The position numbers and the translations under genes were made by a program. This document shows, piece after piece, positions 54,325 to 62,110 of a stretch of DNA of 64,000 bases. Origin of the DNA: Neobacillus ginsengisoli (lineage in GTDB: Bacteria > Bacillota > Bacilli > Bacillales_B > DSM-18226); assembly GCF_030813055.1 (NCBI RefSeq), contig NZ_JAUSTW010000009.1, positions 1 to 64,000 on the forward strand, given 5' to 3'. The notes below the pieces were generated by a model that saw only the letters and a program-made list of their open reading frames with translations, had not been told where the DNA came from and did no database searches. The number at the start of each line of letters is the position of its first letter. Within the stretch, counting starts at the first letter, position 1.

Positions 54325-54680
54325 TTACGAGTTCTTTCTATTATATATTGGTACTCTTCAGTTTTAATTCGTACTCCTTAACTAACTTATAAAAAGTTGT
54401 CTTTTTAATCCCTATTTCCTCCATCGCCTTCACAGCTGTCATCTCTCCCAATTTCCATCGATTGTAGACTTGTTAAAATTCTTCTGCAATGGTTGATTTC
54501 GGTCTTGCAAAAGCTACTCCATTTTTAAATGCGACATCAATACCTCCACGCTGCCGTTTCCAAATTCGATTGCGTTCGTCTTCTGCCATCCAAGAAAGAA
54601 ATTGTAAAACCAGATCGGCAATGGAAGTACCTAGACTCCTAAAAACGCTCTTAAAAGTATGTAAATGTTAATGAACAATA
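54325..54680 (-). pseudogene. Serine recombinase (resolvase/invertase) C-terminal remnant
   Basis: On the minus strand: FKSVFRSLGTSIADLVLQF, LSWMAEDERNRIWKRQRGGI, KNGVAFARPKSTIAEEF, an in-frame TAA, then QVYNRWKLGEMTAVKAMEEIGIKK and TTFYKLVKEYELK. This is the end of the catalytic domain, the long E-helix and the helix-turn-helix of a Tn3-type resolvase. There is at least one nonsense codon and probably one frameshift near the end. The catalytic serine part is lost. A fossil of a transposon or phage. Confidence 0.8.
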
Positions 54681-54893
54681 AAGTGTGTTTCTTTTTGTTG
54701 CTCTCTCAAGCTACCAATTATAAATGTTTGAGTAGTCCGAAAATGATTAGTATAATAGAAAAAAGGTCAAGGAGTTGGTTTCTTATGGAAAAGAATTTCC
54801 TTGTTTTTAGAGATGAAATTAGGTAGTACCAATTTTATCTTGTGATGGGTTTTTAACGATAAACCCAGGTCATATTGAAAGGAGCGTCTTCAA

Positions 54894-55811
54894 ATGAAAT
54901 GGAATCGTTTTTTAAAAGGGGCCGCAATGGCTGCTGTTCTACTTATTGCATTATTCGTAAGAAATTCCGGTATCGCCATGGCCGGAGCGAATGATGATAG
55001 TATTAATGAAAAGTATGGTCTGCCGGTTGTTGTGTATGGGGAAGCTTTATCTCCTGCACAAAAAGAGGAAGTCAGAAAGCTATTAGATGTAACAGATACA
55101 AGCAAGGTAAAGGAAATTACCGTAACTGGAAAGGATCTCGTTACTTACATTAAAGGGGACCCGAACTCCAATATGTATTCTTCTGCTAAAATAACGAAGA
55201 AGGATCCAGGTACAGGGATTGTCATTAATATCGTCACACCTGAAAATATTACAGAAGTAACGAGTGATATGTATTCAAATGCATTGCTGACTGCGGGTGT
55301 TAAGGATGCAGTCGTTAATGTCGCTTCTCCAGTAAAAGTCAGCGGACATTCCGCGCTTGTTGGGATATATAAGGCATATGATGCTGGAACTGGAACAACG
55401 CTAAATAAGGATCGCACCGAAGTAGCAAATGAAGAATTGAACCTGGCGACTAATTTAGCGAAAAAAGAAGGATTGGATTCTGGTAAAGTTACTCAGCTGC
55501 TAACAGAGATTAAACAAGAGATTGCCGCTCAAAATCCGGCAACAAAAGAAGACATTGCCAACATCATTGATGATAAGTTAAAATCACTAAATATCAGCTT
55601 AAGCCCAAAGGATCGCCAGCTCTTGATAGACTTATTTGATAAAATGCGCCACTTGAATATCAATTTTGATAATGTCAAATCACAGCTTGGTAATCTTTCA
55701 CAGGAGATCAAGCACCAAATTGAAAATACCATTGGGGACAAGAACTTCCTCCAAAAAGTAGCTGATTTCTTCAAACAGTTGATTGATAGTATCAAAAGTT
55801 TGTTTTCTTAA
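54894..55811 (+). CDS. DUF1002 secreted protein (YpuA-like)
   Basis: 305-residue exported protein. The signal peptide has MKWNRFLKG, a hydrophobic core (AAMAAVLLIALFV) and a likely cleavage after AMA at about residue 30. The DUF1002 domain follows: YGLPVVVYGEALSPAQKEEV, ITVTGKDLVTYI, SSAKITKKDPGTGIVINI and VNVASPVKVSGHSALVGIYKAY. A C-terminal helical segment (about 220-305) is of coiled-coil type. DUF1002 proteins are widespread in Bacillus; the function is unknown, probably at the cell surface. ATG 54894 has AAAGGAG 11 bases upstream; a terminator follows. Confidence 0.9.
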   Translation: MKWNRFLKGAAMAAVLLIALFVRNSGIAMAGANDDSINEKYGLPVVVYGEALSPAQKEEVRKLLDVTDTSKVKEITVTGKDLVTYIKGDPNSNMYSSAKITKKDPGTGIVINIVTPENITEVTSDMYSNALLTAGVKDAVVNVASPVKVSGHSALVGIYKAYDAGTGTTLNKDRTEVANEELNLATNLAKKEGLDSGKVTQLLTEIKQEIAAQNPATKEDIANIIDDKLKSLNISLSPKDRQLLIDLFDKMRHLNINFDNVKSQLGNLSQEIKHQIENTIGDKNFLQKVADFFKQLIDSIKSLFS

Positions 55812-55832
55812 CGGATAGTTGAATGCTAGAGG

Positions 55833-55868
55833 AAACAGCAGGCGATGAGTTGCCTGCTGTTTTTTAAT
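55833..55868 (+). terminator. Terminator of the DUF1002 gene
   Basis: AAACAGCAGGC (55833-55843) pairs with GCCTGCTGTTT (55852-55862) and ends in six T. Confidence 0.88.
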
Positions 55869-56138
55869 AGTTTCTTTCAATTACAAAATGGGCAATATCA
55901 CCACGATAAATGGTTTTGAGTATTCCAAGATTGTTCCGTCACCTAGGTAGGCTAAAGTATTTCTGTTAGAGATTTATAATTAACTTTAAGTGCTAAGGTT
56001 CACAAGCTTTTTATTGTAGAGAGCTTTTTGGAAAATGAACATATTTCACTAGATTAAAAAAGAATATCAGATACTCTAATTTAGCGTCTGACATTCGGAT
56101 CACAATTCAATTATGACTATTTTCTCAAGGTTTTTAAT
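55869..56138. other. Intergenic region without features
   Basis: About 270 bp, AT-rich; no reading frame, repeat or hairpin was recognised. Confidence 0.5.
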
Positions 56139-56448
56139 GCACCGCTCCATGCGATAACATTGAAACTGAGCTTGATATTCTTGTTGGAAGGAGAAAGCCT
56201 GTTATTCTTTTTCATATTTTTCAATATGGAACTTTACGTTTTAGTGAACTACAACGCTTAATTCCTGAAATAACTAAAAAGATGCTTACTACACAACTAG
56301 GAAATTAGAATATCACGACATTATAAATCGTAGGGTCTATGCACAAATTCCGTCAAAGGTTGACTATTCAATTACTGAATATGGAAAAGGATTAATGCCA
56401 CTTTTGGAGTCAATGCATAAATGGGGGTTAGCACATTTACAGCCTTAA
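56139..56448 (+). pseudogene. HxlR-family transcriptional regulator, frameshifted
   Basis: Winged-helix regulator of about 100 residues. Before the break: CDNIETELDILVGRRKPVIL, FHIFQYGTLRFSELQRLIPEITKKMLTTQL. After one base shift near 56302: RKLEYHDIINRRVYAQIPSK and VDYSITEYGKGLMPLLESMHKWGLAHL. The family tryptophan in GGKWK is replaced by Arg (GRRKP), and the first in-frame codons carry no Met. So it is decayed in more than one place. HxlR regulators often sense aldehydes or redox stress and control nearby oxidoreductases, of which only the AKR remnants remain here. Confidence 0.8.
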
Positions 56449-56487
56449 ATGAGCTTTACCATTAAGCTATATAACAGTGGAATAGGT

Positions 56488-56513
56488 AAAGCACCAATTC
56501 AGTGCTTTTTTCC
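56488..56513. terminator. Terminator between convergent genes
   Basis: AAAGCAC (56488-56494) pairs with GTGCTTT (56502-56508) and is flanked by A and T runs. Confidence 0.7.
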
Positions 56514-56542
56514 TTAAAACGGTAGGATATTGTGAAAAATAC

Positions 56543-57631
56543 TTATTGGAAAAAGCAATCAAAGGGTCGGACTTTTTTCCTGCTGGGAAATTTTAAAGCT
56601 AGGGCTTCAGGGGAGTCCGAACCAAAATACTTTTCAACCTCAAATGTTGACTTGACGCCAATCTTATCGTAATTTTCCTTGATCCATGAATCAGCATTTT
56701 TTCGGCCGAAGTCACGCAAGTAAATGAGATAATCCCATGAAACATTCAATTTGCTTGAACCATCTAAATTGTTCAAACCTTCACCTGTATTAATAAAGTG
56801 AATATTGACTTTCTCTAATTGACCATTGTAATCAAATCCATGATCGACAAGTCTATTTAACGAATTGATGACGCGTATTTCACGCATTAAACTAGCGTTA
56901 AAACCGATGTTGGTTGCACGATCAACAATGTCATGAGCATTTGTCGGCAGCTTGGGGTAATTGGTCGGTGCAATTTGAATAACCATTAAATCATTACAAT
57001 CATGCTCCCATAGCAGTGGGAAAAGAGAAGGATTCCCTACATAACCTCCATCCCAGTAATGCTCTCCATTGATTTCAACAGCTTTAGAGATTTGCGGCAA
57101 GCACGCTGAGGCTAAGACGGTGGCGACTGTAATTTCATGGGTATCAAACACTTTAACTTGTGAGGTCCTCACATTAGTAGCAGATAAGAAAAGCTTTATT
57201 TTCTGATTGTTACGGACCTTATCAAAATCAATCGTCTCATTCAGTGTATTCTTAAGCGGATTAAAATCGAAAGGATTGAGCTGATAAGGGGAGAGGAATG
57301 AAGTGATGATTCCCCATGATTCATAGAGTGGGTTGAAATCCATATTACCAGGACTCACCATTTTATCCAACCATGTCGGTTGAAAAGGAGAAAACATTCC
57401 CGATTCAGAATTTTTACGCCAAAATAAGTCGAGCTTCTCTCGCGCCGTTTGCCTATTTCCAATCGTCAATCCATAGGCCAATACGGTTGCGTTAACCGCC
57501 CCTGCACTCGTACCTGATACAGCCACAACTTCCAAGTTTTCTTCTTCAAGCAATCGATCGAGAACTCCCCATGTAAAAGCTCCATGCGCCCCTCCGCCCT
57601 GTAAGGCTAAGAGAATCTTCTTTTTTTTCAT
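56543..57631 (-). CDS. Patatin-like phospholipase
   Basis: 362-residue serine lipase of the patatin/RssA family. The oxyanion loop GGGAHG is at residues 12-17, the nucleophile S42 in GTSAG (GxSxG), and the catalytic Asp in YWDGGYVGNPSLF. These form the Ser-Asp dyad of the family. There is no signal peptide. The start at 57631 is supported by AGGAGG upstream. It acts on acyl esters, possibly membrane phospholipids or, as in some bacterial relatives, polyhydroxyalkanoate-linked substrates. It stands alone. Confidence 0.9.
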   Translation of the reverse strand: MKKKKILLALQGGGAHGAFTWGVLDRLLEEENLEVVAVSGTSAGAVNATVLAYGLTIGNRQTAREKLDLFWRKNSESGMFSPFQPTWLDKMVSPGNMDFNPLYESWGIITSFLSPYQLNPFDFNPLKNTLNETIDFDKVRNNQKIKLFLSATNVRTSQVKVFDTHEITVATVLASACLPQISKAVEINGEHYWDGGYVGNPSLFPLLWEHDCNDLMVIQIAPTNYPKLPTNAHDIVDRATNIGFNASLMREIRVINSLNRLVDHGFDYNGQLEKVNIHFINTGEGLNNLDGSSKLNVSWDYLIYLRDFGRKNADSWIKENYDKIGVKSTFEVEKYFGSDSPEALALKFPSRKKVRPFDCFFQ

Positions 57632-57932
57632 ATTTTTTCTCCTCCTTAAAATAATTGGATAATTATATAGAAATATTTTATAACGAATAATTTCGATTGA
57701 GTGTGAAGTTTTTGTTTCTTCCCCTTTACTTTCGTTGGTTCCTTCCTTTTAGAAAGGAGAAATTATCATACTAACTTATGGGGAAAGCAAAGAGCCGCTG
57801 TTTAAAGGGATGGATCTAACGAATGTTTATTTAACAATGCCTTGTTGTTTTTGACATCCATAAAAACCGAACGCTGCCAAGTTGATATAGACCGAGTAGT
57901 TTTGAAGGTGTCTAAACGTGTAATTTTTTTTA
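57632..57932. other. Intergenic region
   Basis: About 300 bp with the promoter region of the patatin gene. A short frame LFKGMDLTNVYLTMPCCF on the plus strand could be a gene relic, but no family was recognised. Confidence 0.4.
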
Positions 57933-58291
57933 TCACCTTTGAAATGGTAATTTTATAGCCTTATAGTCATATATAAATTGTTTCAGCATAAAGGCGAGTG
58001 CAAATGAGGTAATAATATAGGGTGTTACAGTTAGTATTCCAGCTATTATAAGCGTACATTTTTGGATTACAACTTCCCCCTCATTTGGAGCAATTGAAGA
58101 ATGAAATTCCCACTGAGGAGTTCCGCTTTTGAATTCTTCATCATTATGTTGAACAAAAAAGACAGGGACGTTAGCAGAACGTGCCTTATTAATTAAGTCC
58201 TGAAGATTTCTAAGAAGTGTTCTCCTTCATAAATCGGATTAGATTTGTCAAACATGGTATTTTGAATAACCAACAATGCAGTCTTTTGCAT
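57933..58291 (-). pseudogene. Isochorismatase-like hydrolase, frameshifted and fused to a membrane-protein end
   Basis: ATG 58291 with GGAGG upstream opens MQKTALLVIQNTMFDKSNP and YEGEHFL. The frame then breaks near 58225; in the next frame LRNLQDLINKARSANVPVFFVQHNDEEF, SGTPQWEFHSSIAPNEGEVVIQK follows, typical of cysteine hydrolases of the isochorismatase family. From about 58065 the same frame turns into a hydrophobic sequence (LIIAGILTVTPYIITSFALA and YDYKAIKLPFQR, stop at 57933) that has nothing to do with the family and looks like the end of a membrane protein. So at least one indel and one deletion-fusion are present. Confidence 0.75.
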
Positions 58292-58880
58292 TTTTACTCC
58301 TCCTCTTCACTTAAAATATTAAAAGTATTCGATATTATTTAACAAAAAACCTCCCACTTATTGTTTTAACGGCATTACATTATTAGGGATTTTAAACTTT
58401 ATCTTAAATATAATCAATCTTCATTTCCCCAACACAATTAAAATGAACTTTATTTCGTTAACTTGAAGTTCGAAATCACTTTTTTAATTTTTCCAAAGAT
58501 ACACCATCTTTACTGGTAATAACGTTCATAATATGCTAGTTTTTCTTCAACTGCTTACGTTAACTAAACATGATAGCTTGGTTAAATGAACTCATAACAT
58601 TAATGGTGAATTCTAAAAGAATAAAAAGAATCCTTCCATCTTTACCACTTCACCCGTCTTTTAGGTGAGTTTTTACAATTTTTCTAAAAGAGGGTAAATT
58701 ATTTTTTCCCAAAAATTTTTATAGAAATGAGGAATGTGAGAGGAAAATTTTCATCTCTCTTATTCAACTCCGTTAGTGCAATAAAAAAGGCACTAATCTT
58801 TTAGATTAATGCATCTGTTAGTTGACTAGCACCTCTTTAATTGCCCCATTATTCTCGTATAGTTCATTATGTGTGTAACA
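58292..58880. other. Intergenic region with short hairpins
   Basis: About 590 bp. Contains a weak hairpin near 58648-58670 (TCACC...GGTGA, followed by TTTTT), a repeat-like fragment around 58765 (CAACTCCGTTAGTGCAATAA) and the terminator of the secreted protein (58784-58812). No gene seen. Confidence 0.45.
58784..58812 (-). terminator. Terminator of the small secreted protein gene
   Basis: On the minus strand GCATTAATCT pairs with AGATTAGTGC (one G-T pair) with a 3-nt loop and continues CTTTTTTATT. Confidence 0.75.
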
Positions 58881-59189
58881 TTATTTATTGATTTTATTTA
58901 TAATGTCCTGACCGTATTGATTAGTTACATAGAAAAAGGTGTAGTGGTGACCTTCTTTTAAATGGGTAAAATACCAATGATTATATGTTTGGAATACCTT
59001 ATAGCCTTGCTGTGTTTTTGCTTCAAAGGAATGTGAATCCGCCCAGCCGGTAAAGGTACCACTGATTGGCTTATGAACCGTAACAACATTTTTCACGGGT
59101 AAAGAATTTGCTGCAGCTGCTGGATGGCTATTAGCCAATAACGCTCCTGCCAACCCCAAAGATAAAACTGCCTTCTTAAGTATATTCAT
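58881..59189 (-). CDS. Small secreted protein of unknown function
   Basis: 102-residue exported protein. The signal peptide is MNILKKAVLSLGLAGALLAN with probable cleavage after AAA at about residue 27. The mature part is about 75 residues, rich in aromatic residues and histidine (YKVFQTYNHWYFTHLKEGHHYTF), with a TFTGWADSHSFE segment that suggests a small beta-barrel or SH3-like domain. ATG 59189 has a GGGGGGA box upstream; the longer in-frame start at 59225 is not supported. No family name is claimed; it may be a surface or metal-binding protein. Confidence 0.8.
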   Translation of the reverse strand: MNILKKAVLSLGLAGALLANSHPAAAANSLPVKNVVTVHKPISGTFTGWADSHSFEAKTQQGYKVFQTYNHWYFTHLKEGHHYTFFYVTNQYGQDIINKINK

Positions 59190-59529
59190 TGTATCCCCCC
59201 TAGATAAATAAATTTTAAATGTCAAATATCATATTTTGAACTATTTCTTCAGAGGTTCTTAATTTCCCTTTTATTTGTTCGATTTGTTTTTATATTGTAA
59301 TAATTGTTACGTATGTTCGTATGCCATGCCTTTTTATAAAAATCCTTCACTCCCCCACACTCCTTTTGTTACGCAATTTTGGTCAAATGCGACATAAAAG
59401 AGAAAAAAATATCATCTCTTTCTTCAACTGCCTCGTTAGCTGAACAAAAAGGTTCCTTATCACCGCACTTGTAAAAGAATTTCAAAATCAACTCAAAGAA
59501 ACCTGCTACCACTAACACTGCTTCCAAAT
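59190..59529. other. Intergenic region
   Basis: About 340 bp; includes a repeat-like fragment near 59420 (TTCTTCAACTGCCTCGTTAG) and the promoter region of the secreted protein gene. Nothing else recognised. Confidence 0.4.
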
Positions 59530-59688
59530 ACTGTTAGCATACCTAGTACCACGACTGGTAGTGGCACAGAGTATTTTGCTAATTGTACGGAGCTTAGAAA
59601 GAAGTATCCAAACGGTGTTCCAAAAGGCCACCCCGCCTATCAAGATAAAATGGACCGGGACAAAGCTGGCTTTGCTTGTGAAAGATAA
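59530..59688 (+). pseudogene. Excalibur-domain protein remnant
   Basis: The C-terminal domain of an Excalibur (extracellular calcium-binding) protein: TEYFANCTELRKKYPNGV, GHPAYQDKMDRDKAGFACE R. The DxDxxGxxCE loop (DRDKAGFACE) and the Cys in FANC are kept. Upstream a Thr/Ser/Pro linker (PSTTTGSGT) is visible but no start codon with ribosome binding site. Full-length relatives carry a signal peptide or thermonuclease domain before it. A truncated gene end. Confidence 0.72.
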
Positions 59689-59693
59689 CAAAA

Positions 59694-59725
59694 AAAAGCG
59701 ATGAGATTATTTTCTCGTCGCTTTT
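59694..59725. terminator. Terminator
   Basis: AAAGCGA.GAG pairs with CTC.TCGCTTT with A and T runs on the two sides; serves the convergent DUF1259 gene as well. Confidence 0.75.
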
Positions 59726-59770
59726 CCTTTTATACTGAGTCATCTTAAATTTATTAAACTCAAGCACCCG

Positions 59771-60157
59771 TTAGTTCCTTAACGCTCTTCTGACTTTCCT
59801 TGCAAAAACTAATGGATCATCAACAGCTTCGATATTAACGTAAATCAAATTAGGATTATCAAAAAGCCACTCATTGTGTATGGATGAAACTATTATTCCT
59901 TGTTTAAGAATGGAAGCAACAAAATTCTCGACTTCTTTTTGCAAGAGTGCTACCCTACCTAGGCACAATGCTCGTCCTGTCTGATTATTTCTTGATTCAA
60001 ATGAGAAAGAAGAGGTTACTCTGAAACGTTTTTCTAAAATTATTACTTGTATTTCATTTCTATTTATGGTTGCCACGCATTTTCCTCCCGCAAATCCCTC
60101 CTGTCCGCCGATAATTCTAGCAAACTCTTGACAAATTAATTCATCATTAGACACCAT
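59771..60157 (-). CDS. DUF1259 domain protein (LppY/LpqO-like)
   Basis: 128 residues covering one DUF1259 unit: CQEFARIIGGQEGFAGGKCVA, SFSFESRNNQTGRALCLGRVALLQKEV and SIHNEWLFDNPNLIYVNIEAVDDPL. The family consensus HNHWLFDEPR is changed to HNEWLFDNPN, removing one conserved His. LppY/LpqO proteins in actinobacteria are longer lipoproteins; Bacillus versions are short and cytoplasmic. Function unknown. The start at 60157 follows AGGAGATG with proper spacing. Confidence 0.8.
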   Translation of the reverse strand: MVSNDELICQEFARIIGGQEGFAGGKCVATINRNEIQVIILEKRFRVTSSFSFESRNNQTGRALCLGRVALLQKEVENFVASILKQGIIVSSIHNEWLFDNPNLIYVNIEAVDDPLVFARKVRRALRN

Positions 60158-60375
60158 CTATTCATCTCCTCACTAGTATTACTAGGATATGAATAAATGA
60201 ATAGATCCGAAACGGACATGCAACTATTTTGTAATAATAATTTACGATGTTCATGACAGATAGGTAAGGGTTTGGCGTTACCCCCCCCTTTTCCCCAGCT
60301 AGCACCGTACATGCGGTAGAGTAGGCATCCAGCGAGTTACTACCGAAGGTAGCACTTTTCCAAGTACCTCTCCCA

Positions 60376-60410
60376 GAACCGAGCGTGCAAGTTTCCTATG
60401 CACTCGGCTC
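60376..60410 (-). ncRNA. Group II intron domain V-like hairpin (orphan)
   Basis: On the minus strand GAGCCGAGTGC...GAAA...GCACGCTCGGTTC, 35 nt: the length, the GAAA tetraloop-like centre and the ends GAGCCG/CGGTTC match group II domain V. The following minus-strand sequence to about 60290 (GGGAGAGGTACTTGG, GCTACCTTCGGTAG) may be domain VI and the 3' end. No reverse transcriptase lies nearby. Probable relic of an intron 3' end. Confidence 0.65.
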
Positions 60411-60442
60411 GCCAGTAATTAGTTTCAGTGATTTTCTTCCCA

Positions 60443-60610
60443 TTATAAGTACCTGTATGGAATTTCCATAATTACATCAGTAAATGTAGACGAAACACCA
60501 AACATGCTTGCAAAATATGGATTTAGATATAAGTTATTACGATATAGAATAAGAGAATGATCGATTATGGGTGGCCAAAATTCTTGTGGAACTAAATTTC
60601 GTAATTGAAA
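60443..60610 (-). pseudogene. Unassigned coding relic
   Basis: About 55 codons in one minus-strand frame (FQLRNLVPQEFWPPIIDHSL, ILYRNNLYLNPYFASMF, FTDVIMEIPYRYL). The amino acid usage is that of a real protein, but there is no start and no family was recognised. Confidence 0.3.
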
Positions 60611-60731
60611 CTAGCACTTAAGGACAAACCTCATATAAATATTTAAATATAGAAATGAAAATCGGCTTCAAATTTACATTTAATATTTACATATTTCATA
60701 AATTAAAGTACCAATAAATGGAGGTACTAAA

Positions 60732-61016
60732 ATGACTTTTTACTCGGATGATCGTGATCATGGAATCGATGTCTCGAGAAAATCAGCAACAAATAAAACT
60801 AGCTTAATCAATAAGGGTTTTTATCAACAAATGAATTGGGAAAAATTAAAAACAGAACAAAAATTGGCTAGTCAGAATATCGTAGTTCATGTTCCTTTAC
60901 CTGTCATTTATCGAAAACCCAATTGTTACAATTTTAATTCCGTTTGTCATAATCTTATCCTCCTAAAAAGTTTAATAGTTCCATATAAATCTACAAAATC
61001 CTGGAGCGTGTACTAA
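60732..61016 (+). CDS. Hypothetical protein, possibly truncated
   Basis: 94 codons opening MTFYSDDRDHGIDVSRKSAT with GGAGG seven bases upstream of ATG 60732, so translation is plausible. The first 62 residues (to HVPLPVIYRKP) look like an ordinary soluble protein; the last 30 (NCYNFNSVCHNLILLKSLIV) look like translated noncoding AT-rich DNA, so a frameshift or early truncation is suspected. No family recognised. Confidence 0.5.
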   Translation: MTFYSDDRDHGIDVSRKSATNKTSLINKGFYQQMNWEKLKTEQKLASQNIVVHVPLPVIYRKPNCYNFNSVCHNLILLKSLIVPYKSTKSWSVY

Positions 61017-61158
61017 ATTCACCATGAATTTAGCGTAATTCTAAAACTCCCCTACCACATTCTAAAAATACTTAAATCTACAATTGACTTGATATAAACA
61101 AAAATATATAGTGAGTATTATACTAACTACTAATAAAAGAAGTTCCAAAGGAGTCAAA

Positions 61159-61968
61159 ATGGATGAGATTATCAAAGAATTACAAAAATTAGGTTTCTCT
61201 CAATATGAATGCAAGGCATATATAAATTTGTTGAAAAATTCACCTATGACAGGGTATGAGGTCAGTAAGCGGTCTGGCGTACCACGTTCTATGATCTATG
61301 AAGTTCTAGGGAAACTTTTAGATAAAGGGGCCATTTATACTGTCCCTTCTGAACCCGTGAGATACGTTCCTCTTCCGGCAGAAGAGTTAATCCAGCGATT
61401 ACGTAAAAATTTTAATGAATCCTTTAATTTTCTTGAGACTAGCTTAAAGAAATTAGAAAATGAAAGGGATACCGATGTCATTTGGCGTTTGAAAAGTGAC
61501 GAGCATGTAATGGCTGAAATCGTGGATATCATTAATAAAGCAAATGAAGAAGTTTGGATGTCCATTTGGAACCCACAGGCATCCTCAGTCAAGGATTTAA
61601 TCGAAAAACGAGTTCAAGAGGGAATCAAAGTTTTTTCCATGCTTTTTTCAGAACCAGAAAAGCAACTTGGGGTTACCTTTCATCACAATTACATGGCACC
61701 GGAAATCACTGAAAAACGGATGGGTGGCCGTTTAACCATTGTTGTTCGGGATCATGAAGAAGTTTTAATTGCTCAATTTGCCCCTAATACAATTTCTTGG
61801 GCAGTAAAGACCACAGACCCCGCTCTCGTTTTAGTCGCCATTGAATATATTCGACATGATATTGCTTTTGGAGAGCTAACTAAAATAGTAGGAGAAGATA
61901 AGGTTCAATCCTTTTGGAAAAATGATCCAGATTTGTACTATGTGGTTACAGGAAAACGGTTCGAATAA
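61159..61968 (+). CDS. TrmB-family transcriptional regulator
   Basis: 269-residue regulator. Residues 1-75 are the TrmB winged helix (LGFSQYECKAYINLLKNSPMTGYEVSKRSGVPRSMIYEVLGKLLDKG). Residues 85-110 are helical, then a PLD-like effector domain (VWMSIWNPQASSVKDLIEKRVQEGIKVFSML, RDHEEVLIAQF, DIAFGELTKIVG). The start at 61159 is chosen for the AAAGGAG box. brnQ follows 142 bp downstream in the same direction, which suggests that this protein regulates branched-chain amino acid uptake; no operator was recognised. Confidence 0.87.
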   Translation: MDEIIKELQKLGFSQYECKAYINLLKNSPMTGYEVSKRSGVPRSMIYEVLGKLLDKGAIYTVPSEPVRYVPLPAEELIQRLRKNFNESFNFLETSLKKLENERDTDVIWRLKSDEHVMAEIVDIINKANEEVWMSIWNPQASSVKDLIEKRVQEGIKVFSMLFSEPEKQLGVTFHHNYMAPEITEKRMGGRLTIVVRDHEEVLIAQFAPNTISWAVKTTDPALVLVAIEYIRHDIAFGELTKIVGEDKVQSFWKNDPDLYYVVTGKRFE

Positions 61969-62110
61969 GGGGCCGTATTTTCTTTCATTATTTTATAGTA
62001 GTTTGAAAAATAACTCCTAGAAATAGAAAAAAGGAGGAAAAGGAGGAAAAAAAGGAAGAGTTTAAAATGACATTGAATCGTGATTATTACAACTAGAAGG
62101 AGCAATTTAG

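Larger units (their letters stand above)
60158..60731. other. Intergenic region with group II intron relic
   Basis: About 570 bp. A domain V-like hairpin (60376-60410) and, further upstream on the minus strand, a 50-codon coding relic (60443-60610). Otherwise AT-rich. Confidence 0.5.
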
